Source: an uncultured Bacteroidales bacterium (lineage in GTDB: Bacteria > Bacteroidota > Bacteroidia > Bacteroidales > F082). Taken from it: a stretch of 64,000 nt of DNA. The notes below the pieces were generated by a model that saw nothing but the letters and a program-made list of their open reading frames with translations, made no database searches and had not been told where the DNA came from. The position numbers were made by a program, and so were the translations under genes. The DNA is taken from NCBI GenBank assembly GCA_947303395.1, contig CAMYYD010000010.1, positions 23,265-87,264 on the forward strand. Reading direction: 5' to 3'. Of this stretch, positions 1 through 7,917 are shown in pieces; position 1 is the first letter of the stretch; each line of letters starts with the position of its first letter.

Positions 1-1080
1 AAGATAATACGATTCCGGTGACAGCGCGATGATATTGGTGAATTTTTGGATGAGGCACAACCCTATTCCTAACACGTTTCCGATGGCCATACCTATTAAT
101 AATATGCGGCATGAACGTTTCAGGAAGATGCTTCTGATGAGTGCGTTGCTGGCTCCCATAGCTTTTAGCAAACCGATTGTCGATGTGCGTTCAAGAATGA
201 TTATCAATAACATGCTGATAATTGTGATGCCTGCCACCAGCAACATCAGCACAATGATGATGACCACATTCATATCCTGAAGCTCGAGCCAGTCGAATAT
301 CTGCGGATAGCTTTCCATCGCTGAATACGACACGAGTCTTGTCGGGATGCCGAAGTAAATCTTGCGGTTATACTCTTCAATGTTTTTCTCATCGTCGACC
401 CAAATCTCAAGATGCCCTATCTCTCCGTTGTCCCAGCCGTTGAGTCGTCTGATTTGGTTCAAATCGCAGTAAACATAACGCTCGTCGCACTCCTGGAGTC
501 CGGTTTCATAAACGCCTTTAACGTTGAATTTACGTCCTCTCGCCTTCAGGTCTTGGTCGACAAACCAGATTCGCACTGGATCTCCAACCTTCAAATTCAT
601 CTTATGAGCAATGATATTTGAAACAACAACATCGTTAGAACGTTCATTTTCAGCGTATTGCGGAAGTTCGCCATCAACAAGATATGAGCCAATGTATTTC
701 CAATTATAATCAAAATCGACACCTTTCAATACCACAGCCTGAATCTCATCGTCAGTTTTGATTATGCCAGCCTTGTTGGCCGTTTTGTGCATCTCAGTGA
801 TGAAAGGCATGTCCAAACAATTGATCAGCACGCTGTCAAAAACAAACGGAGTCTCCTCAATCGACTCGTTCTGGTTCAGCGCCTGAATGTGAATCGGGGC
901 AACAAAACCAACAACCTTATCCTTGATCTGATTCTTGAAACCGACGACTACAGCTATGGAAATCAACATGATAGCGATACCAAGAGCCACGCTGGTTACG
1001 GCAATTCGCATCACGGTCGAGGATAAATTTTCCTTCGACAAAGAAAAAATTCTTTTCGATATGAATGTCGACGCGTTCAT
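1..1080 (-). CDS. ABC transporter permease, LolC/LolE (FtsX) type, partial
   Basis: I translated this frame directly; it is open for 360 codons from an ATG at 1080 and runs off the left edge. The start MNASTFISKRI is followed by a first membrane segment near residues 25-45 (AVTSVALGIAIMLISIAVVV). A long extracytoplasmic region follows, and near the left edge there are two further hydrophobic segments of FtsX type (VVIIIVLMLLVAGITIISML, with ERTSTIGLLKAMGAS between them). The ERTxxIGLLKAMGA motif is typical of LolC/LolE and MacB-like permeases, which move lipoproteins or other substrates across the periplasm with an ATPase partner. The partner and the C-terminal membrane helices are outside the window. 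It is divergent from the NamZ-like gene, 39 nt away. Family assignment is firm; the substrate is inferred. Confidence 0.88.
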   Translation of the reverse strand, partial: MNASTFISKRIFSLSKENLSSTVMRIAVTSVALGIAIMLISIAVVVGFKNQIKDKVVGFVAPIHIQALNQNESIEETPFVFDSVLINCLDMPFITEMHKTANKAGIIKTDDEIQAVVLKGVDFDYNWKYIGSYLVDGELPQYAENERSNDVVVSNIIAHKMNLKVGDPVRIWFVDQDLKARGRKFNVKGVYETGLQECDERYVYCDLNQIRRLNGWDNGEIGHLEIWVDDEKNIEEYNRKIYFGIPTRLVSYSAMESYPQIFDWLELQDMNVVIIIVLMLLVAGITIISMLLIIILERTSTIGLLKAMGASNALIRSIFLKRSCRILLIGMAIGNVLGIGLCLIQKFTNIIALSPESYYL

Positions 1081-1096
1081 TTTTTTCTTATCATTG

Positions 1097-1126
1097 CAAA
1101 ATTAAAAAAAATATTGAATATGACAA
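1097..1126 (-). promoter_or_regulatory. Promoter of the ABC permease (Bacteroidota type)
   Basis: Read on the minus strand, a -7 box TAATTTTG lies at 1104-1097 and a -33 TTG at 1126-1124, with a 19-nt spacer. This leaves a leader of about 10 nt before the ATG at 1080. The -33 box overlaps the first codons of the divergent gene. Confidence 0.45.
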
Positions 1127-2232
1127 GAAAAATTTTAGCTTTATTTGCTTTTATCATATTCATCTCATTGAATATCAACGCTCAAGAGCTCAAACTTCTC
1201 GATGCCAAGGATGCTGTGACAGGTGCTTCGAGGATGGAAAAATATATTCCAATGCTTGCCGAAAAGAAAGTCGGAGTGGTTGCCAACCAGACAAGCATTA
1301 TGGATAATGGCACTCATCTTGTCGACACCTTGGTAAGTCAAGGTGTTAATGTTGTTAAGATTTTCACGCCAGAACATGGTTTCCGAGGGACTGCTGAGGC
1401 TGGTGCTTTCGTGGATTCTGGCATCGACGAGAAAACAGGTGTCCAGATCATATCACTTTACGGAAAGAATAAAAAACCGACTTCTGAACAGCTTCAAGGC
1501 ATTGATATTCTTGTGTTTGACCTTCAAGATGTCGGTTGCAGATTCTACACTTACATCTCCACGATGACTTACATTATGGAGGCTGCTGCCGAAAACAACG
1601 TTCCCGTCATAGTTCTCGACCGCCCGAATCCGAATGGATTCTACGTTGATGGTCCTGTGCTTGAAAAAGAGAACGCTTCATTTGTTGGAATGCATTGTGT
1701 GCCAATAGTTTACGGCTTGACAATTGGGGAATATGCACTGATGGTCAATGGCGAGAGATGGCTCAGCGACAGTCTGCAATGTGATTTGACGGTCATTCCG
1801 CTTGGAAACTATGACAGAAACGCGATTTATAAACTCCCGGTGAAGCCGTCACCTAACTTGCCAAATTGGGAGGCCGTTTACCTCTACCCTTCGCTTTGTC
1901 TGTTTGAAGGCACTGATTTGGGTGTGGGACGTCGCACGAAACTGCCTTTCCAAATTTACACACATCCGCAGCTTGACACTGTGAATCTTGTGGATTATGC
2001 CCATAATTATTTGGAAAATGATAAAAAACTGAATCTCTCGTGGATTCTTGACGCTCGCAAACAGCTCAAAGACGATGAGAAATTTTTCAATAATTATTTC
2101 ATAAAGTTGGTTGGAGTTTCCGACATGCAACAAAAAATCGATTCCGCCATGTCAGAGGATGAGATTCGTTCATCGTGGCAGGACGGAATCGATAACTATC
2201 AGAAAATCAGAGAAAAATATCTGATTTATTAG
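1120..2232 (+). CDS. DUF1343 / NamZ-like exo-beta-N-acetylmuramidase, exported
   Basis: The 370-residue protein begins with a signal peptide (MTRKILALFAFIIFISLNINAQ). I chose the ATG at 1120; an in-frame TTG at 1114 adds only two residues. Family signatures are VGVVANQTS, the FTPEHGFRG segment, the DVGCRFYTYISTM segment, DRPNPNG and PNLPNWEAVYLYPSLCLFEGT. The C-terminus ends in the family-typical KIREKYLIY. DUF1343 (GH171) includes Bacillus NamZ, which releases MurNAc from the non-reducing ends of peptidoglycan fragments, so a role in cell-wall turnover or salvage is likely. The segment after GRRTKLPFQI appears shorter than in relatives I recall. It is convergent with the aminotransferase gene and the two stop regions overlap by 4 nt. 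Confidence 0.85.
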   Translation: MTRKILALFAFIIFISLNINAQELKLLDAKDAVTGASRMEKYIPMLAEKKVGVVANQTSIMDNGTHLVDTLVSQGVNVVKIFTPEHGFRGTAEAGAFVDSGIDEKTGVQIISLYGKNKKPTSEQLQGIDILVFDLQDVGCRFYTYISTMTYIMEAAAENNVPVIVLDRPNPNGFYVDGPVLEKENASFVGMHCVPIVYGLTIGEYALMVNGERWLSDSLQCDLTVIPLGNYDRNAIYKLPVKPSPNLPNWEAVYLYPSLCLFEGTDLGVGRRTKLPFQIYTHPQLDTVNLVDYAHNYLENDKKLNLSWILDARKQLKDDEKFFNNYFIKLVGVSDMQQKIDSAMSEDEIRSSWQDGIDNYQKIREKYLIY

Positions 2233-3431
2233 TAATTTCTCTTTCCTGGATAAACTTCGAGAGCTTTTCCGAGAATCATCATTGCGTCTTTCAAATCGTC
2301 GCAGTTGAGGCAGTAGCTCAAGCGCACTTCCTGACGACCGAGACCGATTGTTGAATAGAATCCGCTTGCTGGTGCGAGCATCACTGTCTTGCCTTCATAG
2401 TTGAAGTCGGTGAGCATCCACTTGCAGAACTTGTCGGAATCGTCGATTGGCAAATGTGCCACGATGTAGAAAGCGCCTTTAGGTGTCGGGCAGAATGCTC
2501 CAGGAATCTTGTTGATACCTTCAACGCAAACATCACGACGTTTCACGTATTCGGCAACGATAGCGTCGAAATATGAAACTGGAGTGTCGAGAGCAGCCTC
2601 ACCGGCCACCTGACCGTATGTTGGAGGCGACAAACGAGCCTGAGCGAACTTCATTGCTGTAGAGATGACTTCGCGGTTACGTGTCACCATACGACCAACA
2701 CGGATACCGCAAGCGCTGAAACGCTTTGACACTGAGTCGATTAAGATGACGTTGTCGTCAACACCTTTGAGGCTCATTGCTGAATGATGTACTGATCCGT
2801 CATAGCAGAACTCACGGTAAACCTCATCAGAAATGAGATAAAGGTCATATTTCAAGATGATCTGACGCAGACGTTCCATTTCCTCTTCTGAATAGAGGTA
2901 ACCTGTAGGGTTGTTAGGGTTACAGATTAGGATGGCCTTTGTGTGCTCGGTGATAGCCTTCTCAAAGTCCTCGATTGGAGGAAGAGCGAAACCGTTGCTA
3001 ATCTCAGAATATATTGGGCGGACGCGCACTCCGGCTGTCTGTGCGAAACCATTGTAGTTTGCATAGAATGGTTCTGGAATAACGATCTCATCATCCGGGT
3101 CCATGATTGTCTGGAAAGCGATTGAGAGAGCTTCAGAAGCGCCGTTTGTCACGATGATATCATCCGGAGTGACATGAATGTTCAATCTGTCATAATATTC
3201 GCAAAGTTTCTTTCTGTATGAAAGAGTACCTGCTGAATGTGTGTATTTGATGACTTTTTCGTCATAATTTTTGACAGCTTCAAGGGCGTATGGAGTTGTC
3301 GCGATATCTGGCTGACCGATATTCAAGTGATACACATGAATACCTCTTGATTTTGCTTCGTCGGCGAAAGGAACGAGCTTTCTGATTGGCGAAGCCGGCA
3401 TAAACTGGCCTTTTTTAGAAATCTTCGGCAT
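2229..3431 (-). CDS. Class I pyridoxal-phosphate aminotransferase (aspartate aminotransferase type)
   Basis: The 400-residue fold-type I aminotransferase shows the conserved elements in order: LNIGQPD near residue 37, the cofactor-phosphate region TNGASEAL near 95, NPNNPTG at 171-177, SDEVY at 201-205, and the Schiff-base lysine K236 in DSVSKRFSACGIRVG. It transfers an amino group between an amino acid and a 2-oxo acid, probably in aspartate or branched-chain/aromatic metabolism. The exact substrate cannot be read from sequence. No signal peptide, so cytoplasmic. The DUF1573 gene upstream on the same strand is 17 nt away, so the two may be co-transcribed. Length and motifs are complete. Confidence 0.9.
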   Translation of the reverse strand: MPKISKKGQFMPASPIRKLVPFADEAKSRGIHVYHLNIGQPDIATTPYALEAVKNYDEKVIKYTHSAGTLSYRKKLCEYYDRLNIHVTPDDIIVTNGASEALSIAFQTIMDPDDEIVIPEPFYANYNGFAQTAGVRVRPIYSEISNGFALPPIEDFEKAITEHTKAILICNPNNPTGYLYSEEEMERLRQIILKYDLYLISDEVYREFCYDGSVHHSAMSLKGVDDNVILIDSVSKRFSACGIRVGRMVTRNREVISTAMKFAQARLSPPTYGQVAGEAALDTPVSYFDAIVAEYVKRRDVCVEGINKIPGAFCPTPKGAFYIVAHLPIDDSDKFCKWMLTDFNYEGKTVMLAPASGFYSTIGLGRQEVRLSYCLNCDDLKDAMMILGKALEVYPGKRNY

Positions 3432-3448
3432 AATATATTAATTAGGTA

Positions 3449-3925
3449 TTAGTTAGTCTTGTTTACAGGAGAACCGACGCTTTCCATTTTCATCGGAGCT
3501 GCATCGGTTGGTTGTGCTTCGACAGTGCCTTTGATATGGAGCTTTATCTCCTTGTTTATCAATGCGTTAGAAAAAATAGTAACATATTTGTTAAAGCCAC
3601 CTGGACGGTCGGTGTTTTTATACGTCACCTTGATGCAGTTTGATTCACCTGGAAGAATTGGCTGTTTTGGCCATTCCGGCACTGTGCATCCGCATGATGA
3701 TTTAGGTTGTGAAAGGATAAGCGGCTCGTTGCCGGTATTGACAAACACAAACTCGTATGATCCATTGCCTTTAAAAGGAATATTACCGAAATCGTGATTG
3801 GTCTCTTTGAAAGTGATTTCCGGACCGTTTTGTTTCTCTGTTGTTTCTTCGCTTTGAGCGAATGCTATCGAACACATCAAAAACAGTGCGCTGAATAAAA
3901 CAAATAACTTCTTCATATTTGACAT
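3449..3925 (-). CDS. DUF1573 domain exported protein
   Basis: The 158-residue protein has a signal peptide (MKKLFVLFSALFLMCSIAFAQ). The first ATG is at 3925, and a second at 3916 (MKKLF) would give a more typical signal start. One DUF1573 immunoglobulin-like domain follows: HDFGNIPFKGNGSYEFVFVNTGNEPL, the SSCGCTVPEWP cysteine motif, and LPGESNCIKVTY. DUF1573 proteins are abundant in Bacteroidota envelopes. Their molecular function is not established; the CGC motif is diagnostic of the family. The tail (about residues 135-158) is low-complexity and polar. It probably shares an operon with the aminotransferase. Confidence 0.85.
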   Translation of the reverse strand: MSNMKKLFVLFSALFLMCSIAFAQSEETTEKQNGPEITFKETNHDFGNIPFKGNGSYEFVFVNTGNEPLILSQPKSSCGCTVPEWPKQPILPGESNCIKVTYKNTDRPGGFNKYVTIFSNALINKEIKLHIKGTVEAQPTDAAPMKMESVGSPVNKTN

Positions 3926-3946
3926 TTTTACAATATTTTCAACCTA

Positions 3947-3954
3947 CAAAGATA
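3947..3954 (-). promoter_or_regulatory. -7 box of the DUF1573 gene
   Basis: On the minus strand the sequence reads TATCTTTG, matching TAnnTTTG, about 22 nt before the ATG at 3925. I see no clear -33 TTTG at the expected distance. Confidence 0.4.
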
Positions 3955-4011
3955 CATATTTTTCTAATATGAAAGTAGAAAAAATAATTTTTTAAAAAAA
4001 TGAAAAAAAAT

Positions 4012-4042
4012 GTTGTGGATATTAAAAAAGTGTGTATTTTTG
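4012..4042 (+). promoter_or_regulatory. Promoter of tRNA-Met
   Basis: A GTTG at 4012-4015 is followed by a 19-nt spacer and TATTTTTG at 4035-4042, matching the Bacteroidota sigma-ABfr consensus. Transcription would start about 5 nt before the tRNA. Confidence 0.65.
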
Positions 4043-4054
4043 CACTCCGAAAAC

Positions 4055-4128
4055 GGCGGGGTAGCTCAGTTGGTTAGAGCGTCGGATTCATAACCCGGAG
4101 GTCATGAGTTCAATTCTCATCCCCGCTA
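4055..4128 (+). tRNA. tRNA-Met (anticodon CAU)
   Basis: A cloverleaf can be drawn. The acceptor GGCGGGG (4055-4061) pairs with CCCCGCT (4121-4127), with G-U at the first pair. The D arm includes GCTCAGTTGGTTAGAGC. The anticodon CAT is at 4089-4091 in the loop TTCATAA, and the T arm is ATGAG-TTCAATT-CTCAT. CCA is not encoded. The anticodon stem has an A-C opposition at positions 31-39 and a U-G pair at 27-43. It lacks the three G-C pairs expected in an initiator tRNA, so it is most likely elongator Met. A lysidine-modified Ile-CAU tRNA cannot be formally excluded. Confidence 0.93.
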
Positions 4129-4144
4129 CATTGATAAATAAATG

Positions 4145-4181
4145 AAAATCAGCGAGTTAGAAACCCGCTGATTTTATTTTT
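4145..4181. terminator. Hairpin terminator between tRNA-Met and vsr
   Basis: Arms AAAATCAGCG (4145-4154) and CGCTGATTTT (4166-4175) are perfect complements with an 11-nt loop, followed by a T run. The leading A run makes it work in both directions, ending both the tRNA transcript and the opposing restriction operon. Confidence 0.8.
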
Positions 4182-4201
4182 AGGACTAATAAAAATAACT
4201 A

Positions 4202-4717
4202 TTATAATCCATATTCGGCTTCGGCTTCAGCCGCCATCTGAATGGCATCTTCATCAACTCTGATGTACTCTTTAACTTTTGGACTTATAGTCTTTAGGCA
4301 ATAATCGTGCAGCATCACTTCCACTTCCTGCATTGTGGTTTCAATAAGCTTCTTTGTGAGTTGGCACTCCCAAAGCACCAGCACCTGCCAACCGTTATCT
4401 TGTAAAATCTGATAATTTTGTTTGTCTCGTTCCTGATTTCTGCGGATTTTGGCCTCCCAGAACTCCACATTGGTTTTAGGCATCTTGAATTTATCGCAAC
4501 CTTCGTGACAGTGCCAGAAACAACCGTTGACAAAAATGGCGGTGCGATAGCGGCGCATAACAATGTCGGGCTTGCCAGGAACACCTTTTACATTAAGACG
4601 ATAATGATAGCCATGAGACCATAACCAGCGACGGACAAGAAGTTCAGGTCTCGTATCCTTGGAATGGATGTTGGACATGCAATTATGACGTTGCTGTGAC
4701 GCAAGACGATCAGGCAT
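4202..4717 (-). CDS. vsr: Very short patch repair endonuclease Vsr
   Basis: The 171-residue protein matches Vsr closely. It has MSNIHSKDTRPELLVRRWLW near the N-terminus, then GVPGKPDIVMRRYRTAIFVNGCFWH. The catalytic aspartate is D51, and F67-W68 correspond to the aromatic residues that intercalate at the mismatch. Cys/His residues C66, H69, C70, H71 and C74 lie in the structural zinc region. Vsr nicks DNA 5' of the T in T:G mismatches that arise when 5-methylcytosine deaminates in Dcm-type sites. It is the last gene of the methyltransferase-nuclease-vsr unit, 18 nt after the nuclease gene, which is the expected partnership for a CCWGG-type system. Confidence 0.93.
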   Translation of the reverse strand: MPDRLASQQRHNCMSNIHSKDTRPELLVRRWLWSHGYHYRLNVKGVPGKPDIVMRRYRTAIFVNGCFWHCHEGCDKFKMPKTNVEFWEAKIRRNQERDKQNYQILQDNGWQVLVLWECQLTKKLIETTMQEVEVMLHDYCLKTISPKVKEYIRVDEDAIQMAAEAEAEYGL

Positions 4718-4735
4718 GCACTAACAGATTGATTG

Positions 4736-5938
4736 TCAATTTATCAAATAATGTTTAGGCAAATTAGCTTGTTTGATTCTAACCATACTAATAAAGTCAT
4801 GTAAATTGCCGATTTCGCTTTGATATTCCTGAGGGAAACTCTTAATATACTGTTGTGGAACAACCAGTTTGAGATTCGAGTCGCGCATTTCACGCAACTG
4901 ATTCTTTGAAACACCCTGCTGTAATGTGAACAAAAACTTAATATCCACTCGATTTGCTTCAGTAAGAACTTGGCGCCAACGATCCTTGCATGTTGTTTTT
5001 GCACCGAGCACTATCAAATCATCCGCAGGGAACTCTATATTATGATAACATTCTGAATTTGGAAATAGAAAATCCGGTTTTTTGTTATCTTCTGTTATAG
5101 CTTGCTCTTCAAACACAAGATCATTTGAAGTAAAGATTTTGGCTAAATGATGCTCCAACGACTTTCCAGCTCTTGATTTACGGCGATTGAGCACTTCGTT
5201 AGCCACCTGGACGAACTCATCTATGTTGTCAAAAGGTTTTGAAATAATATTAGAATAAACCTTTTCTTCCATATACTTAAACAGCTGGTATTCAGCATTA
5301 ACCCAATTCAAAAGAACTTCGTCTGGCTTTGCTTTCAATGCCGAATCATTGATGTTATATGCACTATTGAAACAATCACGAGCACCATCCGCCATCATCT
5401 TAGTTTCAGGAAAACTGTTAAAACGGTTTGCAAATTCTCGTAAAAGTTGCGCTATCTTAACATCTTGCTCAACTACTCCAGCAACATCTATAAGTTGGTT
5501 TGTTTGGCCTGGAGCAAGGTTAAAAGTTGCAAAAAATTCATCTATATCTTCATCGCTACTTAGAACGAAGCCGGCGTAGTCTTCTTCTGTAAATTTGGCA
5601 ATAATTAGAAAATCACCGACATTGTCATCCTGAAGGAACGGAAAGCTCCGACCAAATCGAGTAATACGATATTCATTACGTGTTCCCTGACCGTAATATT
5701 TCATGCAACTTTCAGTTGTAAAATCATCCTGCCATTTTATTTGTACTAATTTTTCTTTATTTTCACCTTTTTGTCCAGGTTTTTCAAAAAGTAGCTCAGA
5801 GGCACATTTGGGAATATAAAATCCAGCTTGATGAGATCCGGTTGTACCCGTGTCGTTACCTGTAATAAAACGGCACCATGCTGCTTTAGACTGCCTAACG
5901 CTTTGAACGGCCGAGTTTAATAGTTCGCTCATAATCAT
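4736..5938 (-). CDS. Type II restriction endonuclease, EcoRII family
   Basis: The 400-residue length agrees with EcoRII (about 400). The N-terminal half, with GSHQAGFYIPK near residues 34-44 and RFGRSFPFL near 94, resembles the EcoRII effector DNA-binding domain. The C-terminal half carries a PD-(D/E)xK core: KPDFLFP at 287-293 (D289), then LGAKTTCKDRWRQVL at 311-325 (K314). EcoRII cleaves before CCWGG and needs two sites; the same specificity is inferred here from the Dcm-like methyltransferase and Vsr neighbours. The start may be M1 (5938) or M3 (5932). The gene overlaps the methyltransferase gene by 44 nt, so translation is probably coupled, with the modifying enzyme made first. Confidence 0.92.
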   Translation of the reverse strand: MIMSELLNSAVQSVRQSKAAWCRFITGNDTGTTGSHQAGFYIPKCASELLFEKPGQKGENKEKLVQIKWQDDFTTESCMKYYGQGTRNEYRITRFGRSFPFLQDDNVGDFLIIAKFTEEDYAGFVLSSDEDIDEFFATFNLAPGQTNQLIDVAGVVEQDVKIAQLLREFANRFNSFPETKMMADGARDCFNSAYNINDSALKAKPDEVLLNWVNAEYQLFKYMEEKVYSNIISKPFDNIDEFVQVANEVLNRRKSRAGKSLEHHLAKIFTSNDLVFEEQAITEDNKKPDFLFPNSECYHNIEFPADDLIVLGAKTTCKDRWRQVLTEANRVDIKFLFTLQQGVSKNQLREMRDSNLKLVVPQQYIKSFPQEYQSEIGNLHDFISMVRIKQANLPKHYLIN

Positions 5939-7124
5939 TTATGGTTTTTATTATTTGTTCTGATACTGCTGCAATTAACGGCACGACAACCGAGTTGCCA
6001 CATTGACGATATGCTTGTACATCCGAAACTTGGTCAATACGGAATGAGTCAGGATAGCCCATTAAACGTGCGCATTCGCGAGGTGATAGTCTTCTAGGAT
6101 TCTTTCCATTGCCTTGAGGAATTAATATCTCAGAGCCATCTTTGTAATAGCGGGCACTGAGTGTTCTCGTGATACCATCAAGGTTTACGAGCCCATAACC
6201 GAATCCATTACCTTTGGCCCGATGTTTTTCAGCATAATTTTGTAAATATGTCCAAAGCTTATCACTTAAAGTATATTTGGAATCAATGTTTGGATCAAGT
6301 ATTTCTCTAATACAACGTGTAGCTTCGTGCTGTTCTGGGAATACGAATTGTTCCTTACCATGGTATCGTTTTTTGTCAAAACCAACTATCATAATACGTT
6401 CACGATGCTGAGGCACATATGTTTGACCGTCCATTACTTGATAATGAAGCGAATAGTCCAATTCTTCAAGAGTTTCTTTGATGACTCTAAAAGTATTGCC
6501 ATTATCATGGGATGTCAAATTTTTTACGTTTTCAAGATAAAACGCTTTAGGTCTATGTCTGCTTATAATATCGGCAACGTCAAAGAAAAGTGTACCTTGA
6601 GTTTTGTCTTTGAATCCGGTTTCGCGTCCCAAACTATTTTTCTTTGATACGCCAGCAATAGAAAATGGTTGGCATGGGAAACCAGCGCAAAGAATATCAA
6701 ATTGTTCAGGTATATACGATTTTGTCTCTTTTTTTGTTATGTCGCCAAAAGGCATTTCTCCGTAGTTGGCAAAATACGTTTTTTGTGCATACACATTCCA
6801 TTCGGATGAATACACACATTTACCACCGGCATTTTGCATCGCAATACGGAATCCGCCAATTCCTGCGAATAGATCAATGAATGTAAATTTCGGATTTTCC
6901 GGGGCGGGAAAAGGAACTGAGAATAATTCTGGAAACAAGTTGTAAGAAGCTTGATCCTCTTCAACATAATCTACATATTTATCTTCTTGAACATCATATC
7001 CTAACAACCTTTTTGCATCTTTTTCAAAAGGTTTCTCAAACCTAGTATTCAGATTTTGCAAATAGTGTGTCACTATTGCAGACTCATCATTAAACCCAAT
7101 TTTAAACCCCGATATATTCTCCAT
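5895..7124 (-). CDS. DNA (cytosine-5-)-methyltransferase, Dcm/M.EcoRII type
   Basis: The 409-residue protein contains the ordered m5C methyltransferase motifs: I FIDLFAGIGGFR (82-93), IV GFPCQPFS with catalytic C151, VI ENVKNL with E198, VIII QHRERI and X QCGNSVVVP. An N-terminal extension of about 75 residues precedes motif I, as in Dcm and M.EcoRII. It methylates cytosine in DNA, protecting host sites from the linked nuclease. CCWGG is the likely target by family. A CCTGG at 2245-2249 shows such sites exist in this genome. It is the first gene of the three-gene restriction-modification-repair unit. Confidence 0.95.
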   Translation of the reverse strand: MENISGFKIGFNDESAIVTHYLQNLNTRFEKPFEKDAKRLLGYDVQEDKYVDYVEEDQASYNLFPELFSVPFPAPENPKFTFIDLFAGIGGFRIAMQNAGGKCVYSSEWNVYAQKTYFANYGEMPFGDITKKETKSYIPEQFDILCAGFPCQPFSIAGVSKKNSLGRETGFKDKTQGTLFFDVADIISRHRPKAFYLENVKNLTSHDNGNTFRVIKETLEELDYSLHYQVMDGQTYVPQHRERIMIVGFDKKRYHGKEQFVFPEQHEATRCIREILDPNIDSKYTLSDKLWTYLQNYAEKHRAKGNGFGYGLVNLDGITRTLSARYYKDGSEILIPQGNGKNPRRLSPRECARLMGYPDSFRIDQVSDVQAYRQCGNSVVVPLIAAVSEQIIKTINDYERTIKLGRSKR

Positions 7125-7144
7125 GTCAAAATCTTTAACAAATG

Positions 7145-7152
7145 CAAAAATA
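7145..7152 (-). promoter_or_regulatory. -7 box of the restriction-modification operon
   Basis: On the minus strand the sequence reads TATTTTTG, about 20 nt upstream of the methyltransferase ATG. No convincing -33 box was found. Confidence 0.4.
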
Positions 7153-7197
7153 CATAATTTTCAAAAACTAGTATTAAACAGATTGAGATTTATTCTT

Positions 7198-7797
7198 TTA
7201 ATCCCATAAATGCCAAAAATACTTGCTAAATAAAACAAAAAATTCATTCTTGCATTTTTCTCTATATTCTTCAATTTTGTATGAGTATTCAGAATGTAAA
7301 TCCATTATTTTTCGATTTTCTTCGCCATGAGTCGGATCATCATCAGGCAAAAACGCCTTATAACTCCCCGTCTTTTCTGCTTCTTTATTATCTTCGTCGG
7401 TTCTTAATTTTTCACCCATAAAACCATACTTTTTTTCAAAAGCTTTTGATATACGATGCCAGTCCTTGTCATATGGGTTTTTCATGGAACAAGTATCTTC
7501 GTTCATTTCATCAGCAAGATGAGCCATATGAAGTATTGTGTCTGTCCAACGTTTTATATATATTTCATCTTTTTCTTTGTGTTTGTTTTCTGCACTTATT
7601 ATTTCACCGTTTTTATCAAGTTCTATATAACCATGTTTGGTTTTTGCCAGCTGTTTGAGCATTGGGCTTATAGTTTTGCTAAACCAATAATCTATTGACC
7701 AAACATCCTCATCAGAAAAGCCTCGTTTGATTCTCTGTTTCGCCATTCGCTCGTTAAAAGCGATTTCTTTCTTTGTAAGCTTTCTTTTTGTTGCCAT
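7198..7797 (-). CDS. Unrecognised 199-residue protein of the restriction island
   Basis: I do not recognise a domain with confidence. The protein is highly charged and predicted soluble, with no signal peptide or membrane segment. It has a lysine-rich N-terminus, a central segment DVWSIDYWFSKTISPMLKQL followed by KHGY, then a W-containing helix (KRWTDTILHMAHLADEM) and a Trp/Phe-rich end (KYFWHLWD). The DxWxxDYWxxKxIxPxLxxL pattern followed by HGY reminds me of small phage-encoded hypothetical proteins. That is recollection, not proof. It lies 73 nt upstream of the methyltransferase on the same strand. A TATTTTTG -7 box on the minus strand at 7824-7817 supports the ATG at 7797. Confidence 0.7.
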   Translation of the reverse strand: MATKRKLTKKEIAFNERMAKQRIKRGFSDEDVWSIDYWFSKTISPMLKQLAKTKHGYIELDKNGEIISAENKHKEKDEIYIKRWTDTILHMAHLADEMNEDTCSMKNPYDKDWHRISKAFEKKYGFMGEKLRTDEDNKEAEKTGSYKAFLPDDDPTHGEENRKIMDLHSEYSYKIEEYREKCKNEFFVLFSKYFWHLWD

Positions 7798-7816
7798 AAT
7801 TCAATCATTTTATTGG

Positions 7817-7824
7817 CAAAAATA
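7817..7824 (-). promoter_or_regulatory. -7 box of the unrecognised island gene
   Basis: Minus-strand TATTTTTG about 20 nt before the ATG at 7797. No clear -33 box. Confidence 0.35.
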
Positions 7825-7866
7825 ATAAAATCCCCTAATAAAAAGCTTGAGATTGAAAACTTTTTG

Positions 7867-7874
7867 TATTTTTG
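7867..7874 (+). promoter_or_regulatory. -7 box of the island membrane protein gene
   Basis: TATTTTTG matches TAnnTTTG. A CTTG at 7846-7849 lies 17 nt upstream, slightly closer than usual. This position is incompatible with a translation start at 7813 and supports a start at 7918 or 7906. Confidence 0.45.
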
Positions 7875-7917
7875 TGTCGTGTTATGTGTAAAACATGCAT
7901 CTAAAATGGAAATATAT

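Noticed and set aside
1..1026. Several short plus-strand frames at the left end
   Set aside because: The minus strand is open over the whole region and encodes an ABC permease with membrane segments, so these frames are shadows.
4055..4128. Integrated element using the tRNA-Met 3' end as attachment site
   Set aside because: No second copy of the tRNA 3' end (TTCTCATCCCCGCTA) and no integrase was seen in the window, so an attachment site cannot be claimed.
7813..7917. N-terminal extension of the island membrane protein starting at 7813
   Set aside because: A TATTTTTG box at 7867-7874 would lie inside the extended gene, and the extra residues have no family-like features.
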